Positions 1-6,107 of a DNA stretch of 9,012 bases are shown one piece after another. The position numbers were made by a program, and so were the translations under genes. This DNA comes from Candidatus Zhuqueibacterota bacterium 4484_87 (GTDB lineage Bacteria > Zhuqueibacterota > Zhuqueibacteria > Thermofontimicrobiales > Thermofontimicrobiaceae). The notes below the pieces were generated by a model that saw only the letters and a list, made by a program, of their open reading frames with translations, ran no database searches and had not been told where the DNA came from. The stretch's first letter is position 1, and the number at the start of each line of letters is the position of its first letter. The DNA lies in the NCBI GenBank assembly GCA_002085355.1, contig NATN01000125.1:1-9012 (forward strand). The letters are read 5' to 3'.

Positions 1-366
1 CAGGGAGACAAAAATAAGCATAGCTTTCATTTTGTTAAAGACACAGATGATGAGCATCCAATAAAGACACAGGTAATACCACACATTGACAATATATTGC
101 TAAACGAAATTTCTATGGATAAAAGACAGCCTAAGTGTTGTGATATTTCTAGTTTAGGACTCGACAATAAAGACAAAATCTTACACAAATATATTATATA
201 CGTACCAATAAAATTTAATGTCAATAAAAACGGAATATCTGAAGAAACATATTTAGGACATTTTGGTCTTTTACGCGACAATGAATTCAATGAATTTGAT
301 CATTTGATATTATCAATTTTGGAAGAAAATAAAATTGATAATATAATAAAATCTTTATTTTCTTAA
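1..366 (+). CDS. Hypothetical protein, 3' end only (5' end outside window)
   Basis: The frame is open from the first base to a TAA at 364-366, so at least 121 codons belong to a gene that starts upstream. A TTG at 97 or an ATG at 115 could act as internal starts, but the open frame before them argues for a longer protein. I recognise no family. The visible part is hydrophilic and rich in Lys, Asn, Asp and Ile, with no membrane segment. It has a KCC motif in the middle and ends in a predicted helix rich in Ile, Asn and Lys. A hand count gives about 27% GC, far below genes such as ispG, which suggests an accessory or transferred gene. It converges on the class V aminotransferase gene with 28 bases between the stop codons. 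I am fairly sure it is coding because the frame is long and uninterrupted, but I cannot assign a function. Confidence 0.55.
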   Translation, partial: QGDKNKHSFHFVKDTDDEHPIKTQVIPHIDNILLNEISMDKRQPKCCDISSLGLDNKDKILHKYIIYVPIKFNVNKNGISEETYLGHFGLLRDNEFNEFDHLILSILEENKIDNIIKSLFS

Positions 367-394
367 TCAAGGAAAAAACATTATTGGAAAATAG

Positions 395-1867
395 TTATAA
401 TTCAAACCACTCCGGCACATTCTCTCTTAATTCATCTTTGAATTGTTTATGATAAAACTCATTCACTCGTTTATCGTATCGGTATTCCTCGCCCCATTTC
501 ACATGGTTTTTAACAATTTCTTTCAACGCATCTATAACCAGCAACAACTCTTCATCCGTCATCGTAGGATGGATTGACAGGCGGACCCATCCCGGTTTTT
601 GGGACCAATCGCCGCTGTCGAGCAAAGCCGTAAGACGCCTGGATTCTTCAGGTGTCAAATTAAGCAAAAAATGTCCGTACGTTCCGGCACAAAGGCACCC
701 TCCGCGCACCTGTACTCCAAAACGATCATTGAGCAGCTTCACTATCAAATTATAATGAATATCTTTAAAATAAAAGGAAACAACTCCCAATCGATGCTCG
801 ACATTATCAGCGAGAATTTGAATGCCTGGAATTTTTCTCAATTCGCGGAATGCAATTGCAAGCAATTCTTCCTCCCGTTTCAGCATCTGACTCGGATTCA
901 TTTTTTCTTTTAATTTGATGGTGAGAGCAGTCCGCATTGCCTGCAAAAATCCGGGTGTCCCGCCATCCTCTCTCATTTCAATATTTTCCATATATTTTAC
1001 ACCGCCCCAGGGATCCGTCCAATCCACGGTACCTCCGCCCGGATGGTCGGGGATTTTATTTTTTTTACAAAATTCAGCGTTGCAGATAAGAACACCCGAA
1101 GCGCCGGGGCCTCCTAAAAACTTATGGGGAGAGAAAAAAATTGCATCCAGTCGTTCCTCAGGATTGTCCGGATGCATATTAATTTCCACATAGGGAGCAG
1201 AAGCTGCAAAATCGATGAAACAATACCCGTCATATTGGTGCATCAAACTCGCTAATTGATGATATGGAGTCTGAATGCCCGTTACATTGGAACAAGCGGA
1301 AAAAGCGCCGAATTTCTGTTCGCGATTTTTATATTTCTTAATGTAATCCTCAACGATATTTAAATCTACCACACCGTCCTTATTCGGCGGAATTACGACC
1401 ACATCAGCGATTGTTTCCTGCCAGGAAATTTGGTTGGAGTGATGTTCCATGTGGGTTACAAAAACGACAGGTCTTTTATTCTCCGGCAAGCGAATTGAAT
1501 CCTTGAAACCTTCGGGAACGCGTAATCCTAAAATGCGTTGAAATTTATTAATTGCAGCGGTCATGCCAAATCCTGGTGTCATTATGACATCATCAGGGCC
1601 AGCATTCACATGTTCTTTGATATAACTATGCGCAAAATGGTAAGCAGCCGTCATAGTAGTTCCGGTCACACTGGTTTCGGTGTGGGTATTTCCGACAAAA
1701 GGCCCAAACGTCCGCGCTATTTTGTCTTCAATGGGTTGATACAAACGTCCGCTGGCAATCCAGTCAGCGTAAATAATTTTTTTCTTGCCATAGGGCGTGA
1801 GAAATTGCTGGTCGATACCGACAGTATTTTCGCGAAAAGGTTGAAAATATTTTTCCAGTTCAGTCAT
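395..1867 (-). CDS. Class V aminotransferase-fold PLP enzyme (cysteine desulfurase/selenocysteine lyase-like)
   Basis: This 490-residue protein has the fold-type I PLP architecture of the class V aminotransferase superfamily. The internal aldimine lysine is K249 in SPHKFLGGPGASG. D219 in FIDFAASAPY should contact the pyridine nitrogen, and H142/H143 in THMEHHSNQ fit the ring-stacking position. A Cys-rich loop RGGCLCAGTYGH (C391, C393) lies where cysteine desulfurases carry their catalytic cysteine, although the motif differs from IscS/SufS. It is longer than typical desulfurases (about 400 residues), with an extended C-terminal tail. Sulfur or selenium transfer from an amino acid is possible, but the substrate cannot be read from sequence. 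The ATG overlaps the upstream lipoprotein stop as ATGA, and GAAGAGG lies 8 nt upstream, supporting this start and translational coupling. The superfamily is certain; the reaction is not. Confidence 0.9.
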   Translation of the reverse strand: MTELEKYFQPFRENTVGIDQQFLTPYGKKKIIYADWIASGRLYQPIEDKIARTFGPFVGNTHTETSVTGTTMTAAYHFAHSYIKEHVNAGPDDVIMTPGFGMTAAINKFQRILGLRVPEGFKDSIRLPENKRPVVFVTHMEHHSNQISWQETIADVVVIPPNKDGVVDLNIVEDYIKKYKNREQKFGAFSACSNVTGIQTPYHQLASLMHQYDGYCFIDFAASAPYVEINMHPDNPEERLDAIFFSPHKFLGGPGASGVLICNAEFCKKNKIPDHPGGGTVDWTDPWGGVKYMENIEMREDGGTPGFLQAMRTALTIKLKEKMNPSQMLKREEELLAIAFRELRKIPGIQILADNVEHRLGVVSFYFKDIHYNLIVKLLNDRFGVQVRGGCLCAGTYGHFLLNLTPEESRRLTALLDSGDWSQKPGWVRLSIHPTMTDEELLLVIDALKEIVKNHVKWGEEYRYDKRVNEFYHKQFKDELRENVPEWFEL

Positions 1868-2235
1868 CGTGATAACCTCTTCATCTTTTTGAGTTCAGGT
1901 GCTCTATTTTCGGATTCTTTTTCGTCCAATTCCTTTATCCGATTTTCGAGTTCTCTAACAATTTTATCATAGATTTTATGCCATTCTTCGCTATTATTTT
2001 TTAATTTTTCGAGCTTATGTTGATAATCGGCGTAATTCACATGATATTGCTGCATTATGCTATCAATCAACGCCTGTTTTTTAGTTGCTTCCACCAAATC
2101 TGTGCAGGAAACAACATCGCAGTAAATTTTCACAAATGTGTCTTCATCAATTTGTTGATGATTCTTTTGCTGACAGTTAGCAGTAAAAAGCAGAATCGAT
2201 ATCAACACAATAAAATTTGCTATTTTCCCGAACAT
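1864..2235 (-). CDS. Small putative lipoprotein, DUF4296-like
   Basis: This 123-residue protein begins with a short positive N-terminus and a hydrophobic stretch (residues 5-19) ending in TANC. C21 is the likely lipidated cysteine. The lipobox is atypical, with Asn at -1 and Thr at -3. The rest is helical and highly charged: a segment at residues 30-50 (EDTFVKIYCDVVSC), then YHVNYADYQHKLEKLKNN, then a coiled-coil-like tail rich in Glu, Lys and Arg. The order of a short helix, a 'YxVNYxDYxxKL' type segment and 'EEWxKIYDKIVREL' resembles the small DUF4296 lipoproteins of Bacteroidota, whose role is unknown; this match is from memory. Start support is AAAGGG 5 nt before the ATG. Its stop overlaps the aminotransferase start by 4 nt. 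It is probably exported and membrane-anchored. Confidence 0.75.
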   Translation of the reverse strand: MFGKIANFIVLISILLFTANCQQKNHQQIDEDTFVKIYCDVVSCTDLVEATKKQALIDSIMQQYHVNYADYQHKLEKLKNNSEEWHKIYDKIVRELENRIKELDEKESENRAPELKKMKRLSR

Positions 2236-2266
2236 TTTTTCCCTTTAAAAAATGTGAATAAGTCAA

Positions 2267-2295
2267 AATATAAAACATACTTCTGTAAAATACAA
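2267..2295 (-). promoter_or_regulatory. Putative promoter for the lipoprotein-aminotransferase pair
   Basis: On the minus strand TTGTAT (2295-2290) is followed, after 17 nt, by TATATT (2272-2267). This places the transcript start near 2260, giving a leader of about 25 nt that carries AAAGGG before the ATG at 2235. The same TTG-17-TATATT layout occurs upstream of ispG and of the ROK kinase, which strengthens a call that would be weak alone in AT-rich DNA. Confidence 0.5.
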
Positions 2296-2306
2296 GTAAT
2301 TTTTCA

Positions 2307-2334
2307 TTGCTTTTACCAAATATTTTGTTAAATT
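2307..2334 (+). promoter_or_regulatory. Putative promoter for the YprB-like gene, predicting a leaderless transcript
   Basis: TTGCTT (2307-2312) and TAAATT (2329-2334) are separated by 16 nt. With normal -10 to +1 spacing, transcription would start at about 2341, which is the A of the ATG. No Shine-Dalgarno-like purine tract lies upstream of that ATG, which fits a leaderless mRNA. It sits back to back with the promoter of the divergent lipoprotein gene. Confidence 0.45.
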
Positions 2335-2340
2335 GTATCC

Positions 2341-3561
2341 ATGAATATCCGCGATAAATTAAAATTCATCGAACAAATCGGAAACAAGCCAACTGCTTCA
2401 AAACAAACCCAAACGGACCGCATTCCGATTGAAGCGGTAATCGCCGGCGAAAATTACAAATCAACGTTTGTGATCAGTAATAAATTCGAAGCCGATTATG
2501 TCCACGGAAACGTCTCCCTCGGCGAAGCGTTACAGCTCTCCTCCTCCTATTTGCAGTTAGCCGGAAAAGATGAAAACTTAGCGAAAATTGACATTGAAAA
2601 GGCGTTGTTTTTTGACACTGAAACAACAGGTCTGTCTGGGGGAAGCGGTACGTACATTTTCCTCGCTGGTTTCGGCTATTTTGCAGATGGCCAATTTCAT
2701 GTCAAGCAATTTTTTCTCCGCCATCCAGGCGAAGAAAATTTTATGCTCAATGCCATTGCCGAATTGATTGCTGAAAAGGACAGTTTCATCAGCTTCAACG
2801 GAAAAAGCTTTGATTGGCCTCTTCTAAAAGGCAGAATGGTTTTTCACCGCATCTGGCGCGACATTGCCGACCCGGTACATCTGGATCTGCTCCATGCAGC
2901 AAGACGAGTCTGGAAACATTCATTGCCGGACTGTTCACTGTCTTCCTTGGAAAAATCCGTGCTCAATGTCCGCCGCGACGGTGATGTGCCATCTTGGGAA
3001 ATTCCTGAAATTTATTTCCGTTATTTGCGCGGCGGCGACCCGGAGCCGTTGTTGCCGGTATTTTACCACAATAAAATTGACATTTTATCGCTTGTATCAC
3101 TGACTGCACGTTTGCATCAGATCCATCGCGCGCCCATAAAAGAGGCTGAAAATGATCGTGAACTTTTTTCTCTGGCAAATTACTATGAAAAAACAGGCCA
3201 TTTTGACAGCGCCATTGATATTTATCGCCAGTTGATATCCGGTGAAATCCCGGCATCAGAAAAGCAAAAAGCGCAGCTTCGGCTTGCATATTGCCTGAAA
3301 CGAAATGGTCAGTTCGAACAAGCCGCCGCAATCTGGCAGGAAATAATTTCATCCGGTTCATTTTCTTTTGAAGCCCATGAAGAACTCGCCAAGTATTATG
3401 AGCATCATTTAAAAAATATCCAGCAAGCCTGCCAAATCGTCACTTCTGCCCTGTCCGCGATTGAAATAAAAGAACAACTGCACCCGATGTATGAGATTTA
3501 CCAAATGAAAGAGAGTCTGCAATACCGCTTAAATCGCTTGAATCGTAAACTCAACCACTGA
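2341..3561 (+). CDS. YprB-family RNase H-like exonuclease with C-terminal TPR-like repeats
   Basis: This 406-residue protein has a DEDD-type exonuclease domain at about residues 85-255, as in the YprB/RNase_H_2 family. Visible acidic motifs are FFDTETTGL (D92, E94), FNGKSFDWPLL (D158), HLDLLH (D182) and HNKIDILSL (H243, D247), consistent with two-metal nuclease chemistry on nucleic acid. The C-terminal part (about 270-370) contains helical pairs such as LANYYEKTGHFDSAIDIY and LAYCLKRNGQFEQAAAIW, typical of TPRs and likely to bind a partner. The length is close to that expected for YprB proteins. In Firmicutes the gene often sits beside the helicase gene yprA; no helicase is present here. The start is the first ATG after the promoter, with no ribosome binding site. 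It is probably a cytoplasmic DNA or RNA processing enzyme; the true substrate is unknown. Confidence 0.88.
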   Translation: MNIRDKLKFIEQIGNKPTASKQTQTDRIPIEAVIAGENYKSTFVISNKFEADYVHGNVSLGEALQLSSSYLQLAGKDENLAKIDIEKALFFDTETTGLSGGSGTYIFLAGFGYFADGQFHVKQFFLRHPGEENFMLNAIAELIAEKDSFISFNGKSFDWPLLKGRMVFHRIWRDIADPVHLDLLHAARRVWKHSLPDCSLSSLEKSVLNVRRDGDVPSWEIPEIYFRYLRGGDPEPLLPVFYHNKIDILSLVSLTARLHQIHRAPIKEAENDRELFSLANYYEKTGHFDSAIDIYRQLISGEIPASEKQKAQLRLAYCLKRNGQFEQAAAIWQEIISSGSFSFEAHEELAKYYEHHLKNIQQACQIVTSALSAIEIKEQLHPMYEIYQMKESLQYRLNRLNRKLNH

Positions 3562-3563
3562 CT

Positions 3564-3608
3564 TAATTTTATTATTCATTCGTACAATTCTGTATAATTT
3601 TATTATTC
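3564..3608. repeat. 14-bp perfect direct repeat in the gap before ispG
   Basis: TAATTTTATTATTC occurs at 3564-3577 and again at 3595-3608, a 31-bp period (about three helical turns), directly after the YprB-like stop codon and upstream of the ispG promoter. It could be a pair of regulator sites or a local AT-rich duplication. No binding protein can be inferred. Confidence 0.6.
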
Positions 3609-3616
3609 TAAACTTT

Positions 3617-3645
3617 AAAAGCAAATAATTTTGTTGCTTTTTTTT
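3617..3645 (+). terminator. Weak intrinsic-terminator-like hairpin after the YprB-like gene
   Basis: AAAAGCAA (3617-3624) pairs perfectly with TTGCTTTT (3634-3641) across a 9-nt loop, and the 3' arm runs into a T tract ending at 3645. The stem has only two G-C pairs, so it is weak. It lies 55 nt past the YprB-like stop and its 3' arm contains the -35 hexamer assigned to ispG. Confidence 0.4.
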
Positions 3646-3662
3646 CACTAATTTGCTATATT
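3634..3662 (+). promoter_or_regulatory. Putative promoter for ispG and the following aminotransferase
   Basis: TTGCTT (3634-3639), a 17-nt spacer and TATATT (3657-3662) predict a start near 3669. This leaves a 15-nt leader that contains GAGGA (3673-3677) 6 nt before the ispG ATG. It is the best-formed promoter in the window. Confidence 0.6.
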
Positions 3663-3683
3663 CTGATAAATCGAGGAACGAAT

Positions 3684-4769
3684 ATGGACGCTGAAAATTA
3701 TCATTTTGAAAACCATTATCCCAAACGTCGAATTTCCCGCGAAATAAAAATCGGGAACATTGCCACAGGCGGCAGTTCTCCGATTACTATTCAGTCAATG
3801 ACTAATACCAAAACTTCTGATGTCAGCGCCACTGTGCGGCAAATTTATCAGTTGGAAGAAGCCGGCTGCGATATCGTGCGCGTCGCAGTACCTGATGAAA
3901 AGGCAGCACAGGCAATTGCAGACATCAAGAGCCAAATACACATCCCCCTTGTCGCAGACATTCATTTCAACCACAAATTAGCGCTGCAATCCATCGAAGC
4001 CGGCGCCGATAAAATTCGCATTAATCCGGGCAACATCGGCTCAGCGTGGAAAATACGCGAGGTGCTTGACAGCGCCAATGAGCATTCCATTCCCATCAGA
4101 ATCGGCGTCAATGCCGGATCTTTGGAAAAGGACTTGGTGGATAAATATGGTCAGCCGTGCGCAGATGCCATGGTTGAAAGTGCCATGCGCCACGTAGCTC
4201 TGTGTGAAAAATACAATTTTTCAAATATCATCGTGGCACTCAAAGCTTCCGATGTTTTAATGATGATCGAAGCTAACCAGAAATTCGCTGCACTGACAGA
4301 TTACCCGCTGCACCTGGGCGTCACCGAGGCAGGAACAAAAGACACCGGACTGGTGAAATCCGCCATCGGAATCGGAACTCTGCTGCATCAAGGCATCGGA
4401 GACACCCTCCGCGTCTCTCTCACTGCTGATCCGGTGGAAGAAATCAAAGCCGGGTTAAATATCCTGAAAGCGTTGAAATTGAAACGCCACGGCATCACTC
4501 TGATTTCCTGTCCCACTTGTGGAAGACTGGAATACGATTTATTCAAAATAATCGAAGAATTCGAAGCCAGAACTGAACACGTCAAGAAACCGGTTACCGT
4601 AGCAATCATGGGTTGCGTTGTTAATGGCCCCGGCGAAGCGCGCGAAGCTGACATTGGAATTGCCGGCGGGAAAGGCAAAGTCGTACTATTCAAAAAAGGT
4701 AAAGTCATTAAAACAATCCCCGAATCTCAAGTGATTGACATCTTGTTAGAAGAAATTAATAAAATCTGA
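3684..4769 (+). CDS. ispG: 4-hydroxy-3-methylbut-2-enyl diphosphate synthase (MEP pathway)
   Basis: IspG (GcpE) converts 2-C-methylerythritol 2,4-cyclodiphosphate to HMBPP using a [4Fe-4S] cluster, the penultimate step of the MEP isoprenoid pathway. The 361-residue protein has the bacterial TIM-barrel part (IQSMTNTKTSD at 37-46, VADIHFN at 90-96, KIRINPGN at 110-117, GVTEAGTKD at 212-220) and the C-terminal cluster domain. Cluster ligands C276, C279 (SCPTCGR) and C311 with E318 (MGCVVNGPGEARE) have exactly the spacing known from Aquifex IspG (265, 268, 300, 307). It lacks the large insertion of plant-type enzymes. The start is supported by GAGGA 6 nt upstream and by the promoter just before it. 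The next gene follows 27 nt downstream, so the two are probably cotranscribed. The sequence looks complete and functional. Confidence 0.97.
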   Translation: MDAENYHFENHYPKRRISREIKIGNIATGGSSPITIQSMTNTKTSDVSATVRQIYQLEEAGCDIVRVAVPDEKAAQAIADIKSQIHIPLVADIHFNHKLALQSIEAGADKIRINPGNIGSAWKIREVLDSANEHSIPIRIGVNAGSLEKDLVDKYGQPCADAMVESAMRHVALCEKYNFSNIIVALKASDVLMMIEANQKFAALTDYPLHLGVTEAGTKDTGLVKSAIGIGTLLHQGIGDTLRVSLTADPVEEIKAGLNILKALKLKRHGITLISCPTCGRLEYDLFKIIEEFEARTEHVKKPVTVAIMGCVVNGPGEAREADIGIAGGKGKVVLFKKGKVIKTIPESQVIDILLEEINKI

Positions 4770-4796
4770 TAACCAAAGACAAAGAAAGGATGTTCT

Positions 4797-5963
4797 ATGG
4801 TATCCCAATACATTAGCCATGCGATGGAAAAAAGCTCCTGGATTCGCCGCATGTTTGAAGTAGGTGCTGAGCTAAAAAGAATTCACGGGCCCGGGAATGT
4901 ATTCGATTTAAGTCTGGGAAATCCGATTATTGAACCTCCTCAAAAATTTTTTGAAGTCATGGAAGATATTTCCCGGCAAACTAAATCCGGGCTTCACCGC
5001 TACATGCCCAATGCTGGCTTCCCGGAAGTCAGAGAGAAAATTGCCAATCATTTGACGAAAAAAAATATTCTGAAAACAGACGGCAAACATGTAATAATGA
5101 GCTGCGGCGCCGGCGGCGGGATCAATGTCATTCTCAGAACTTTATTAGATCAAGGGGACGAAGTTATCATCCTGGCGCCCTTCTTCTCCGAATATCAATT
5201 TTACGTTCGCAACCATCATGGGAAAGTTGTAATCGCCGAAACTGACGAACATTTCAATATCGACATTGAAAAGCTCGAAAAAAAGATGAACAAAAAGACA
5301 AAAGCCATCATTATCAATAATCCCAATAATCCCACCGGCAAAGTTTATGATAAAGAGACAGTTCAAAAATTTGTCGATTTTATGCATGAGAAACAAAAAA
5401 AATGTAAGCGTCCCATTTACATCATTTCAGACGAGCCTTATCGGGAAATTGTATATGATGATGTCGAAGTGCCGCCGATTTGCCAGATGTATGAAAACAG
5501 CTTTTTGGTTTACTCATGGTCTAAGTCTCTGGCAATCCCCGGCGACCGTATCGGCTACATTGCAGTTAATCCGGAAATGGAACATGCGCAAAAAGTAGTT
5601 GACGGGTTAATTTTTTGCACGCGCGTTTTAGGATTTGTCAATGCACCGGCAATCATGCAATTAGCTGTGGGAGAGCTGCTGGACACCACAGTAGATATTG
5701 ATTTTTATGAAAGAAAGAAAAAACTGTTGTTCCAGCGACTAACCGCTGCCGGCTACGAGATAGAAGAGCCTAAAGGTACCTTCTATATGTTTCCGAAAGC
5801 GCCGGGCGGAGATGATCTGGCGTTTACTGAACGCGCCAAGGACGAAAAAGTACTCATTGTACCCGGAGTTGGCTTCGGCAGAGGCGGACATTTCCGCATT
5901 TCCTATTGCACAGACGACAGGACTATCGAAAATGCTTGCGACAGACTTGAAAAAATTGTTTAA
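4797..5963 (+). CDS. Class I/II PLP-dependent aminotransferase (AspC/COG0436-like)
   Basis: This 388-residue cytoplasmic enzyme has the full set of fold-type I class I/II aminotransferase residues: the NNPNNPTG loop (174-181, N178 near the PLP ring), D212 and Y215 in SDEPY, Schiff-base lysine K243 in SWSKSLAIPGDRIGY, phosphate-binding R251, and the substrate carboxylate arginine R367 in FRISY. These match K258, R266 and R386 of aspartate aminotransferase in spacing. The length is normal. It should move an amino group between an amino acid and a 2-oxo acid; aspartate, alanine or aromatic substrates are all possible and sequence alone does not decide. AGAAAGGA ends 6 nt before the ATG. It follows ispG after 27 nt with no terminator, so it is likely part of the same transcript, although no shared pathway is evident. 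Confidence 0.93.
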   Translation: MVSQYISHAMEKSSWIRRMFEVGAELKRIHGPGNVFDLSLGNPIIEPPQKFFEVMEDISRQTKSGLHRYMPNAGFPEVREKIANHLTKKNILKTDGKHVIMSCGAGGGINVILRTLLDQGDEVIILAPFFSEYQFYVRNHHGKVVIAETDEHFNIDIEKLEKKMNKKTKAIIINNPNNPTGKVYDKETVQKFVDFMHEKQKKCKRPIYIISDEPYREIVYDDVEVPPICQMYENSFLVYSWSKSLAIPGDRIGYIAVNPEMEHAQKVVDGLIFCTRVLGFVNAPAIMQLAVGELLDTTVDIDFYERKKKLLFQRLTAAGYEIEEPKGTFYMFPKAPGGDDLAFTERAKDEKVLIVPGVGFGRGGHFRISYCTDDRTIENACDRLEKIV

Positions 5964-5970
5964 ATTTTGA

Positions 5971-5999
5971 TTGCAAAAATTAATTATTTTTTGTATATT
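5971..5999 (+). promoter_or_regulatory. Putative promoter for the ROK kinase-nuclease-GroES-like cluster
   Basis: TTGCAA (5971-5976), a 17-nt spacer and TATATT (5994-5999) predict a start near 6006. That gives a leader of about 100 nt, the longest in the window, and it includes the inverted repeat at 6020-6039. Confidence 0.5.
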
Positions 6000-6019
6000 T
6001 TAAGATTATTTTCCTATAC

Positions 6020-6039
6020 ATTTGTCCCGCAGGACAAAT
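6020..6039. repeat. Perfect 8-bp inverted repeat in the ROK kinase leader
   Basis: ATTTGTCC and GGACAAAT flank a 4-nt CGCA loop. As RNA this forms a compact hairpin starting about 14 nt after the predicted transcript start; as DNA it is a near-palindrome suitable for a dimeric regulator. No T tract follows, so it is not a classical terminator. It could be an operator, an mRNA-stabilising 5' hairpin, or one copy of a dispersed genomic hairpin repeat. Confidence 0.65.
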
Positions 6040-6107
6040 CACAAGTGTAAAAAACAGATCTCATCTTGCGCCCATAATCTGATGACATATTCATAGAAAG
6101 AAAAAGG

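Noticed and set aside
27..290. Minus-strand open frame opposite the AT-rich first gene
   Set aside because: It is antisense to a frame that is open across the whole 1-366 region, has no ribosome binding site or family match, and looks like a by-product of AT-rich coding DNA.
599..1972. Several plus-strand open frames inside the class V aminotransferase gene
   Set aside because: The minus-strand enzyme has a continuous set of conserved PLP motifs over the same bases; the plus-strand frames show no recognisable domains.
2017..2331. Plus-strand open frame across the lipoprotein and the divergent promoter region
   Set aside because: It covers a supported minus-strand gene and two promoters, and its translation looks like random hydrophobic sequence.
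2963..3361. Minus-strand open frame within the YprB-like gene
   Set aside because: The plus strand carries conserved exonuclease and TPR motifs here; the antisense frame matches nothing.
5957..5984. AT-only inverted repeat AATTTT/AAAATT after the class I aminotransferase as a terminator
   Set aside because: A six-pair all-AT stem without a following T tract is too weak, and it overlaps the -35 region of the next promoter.
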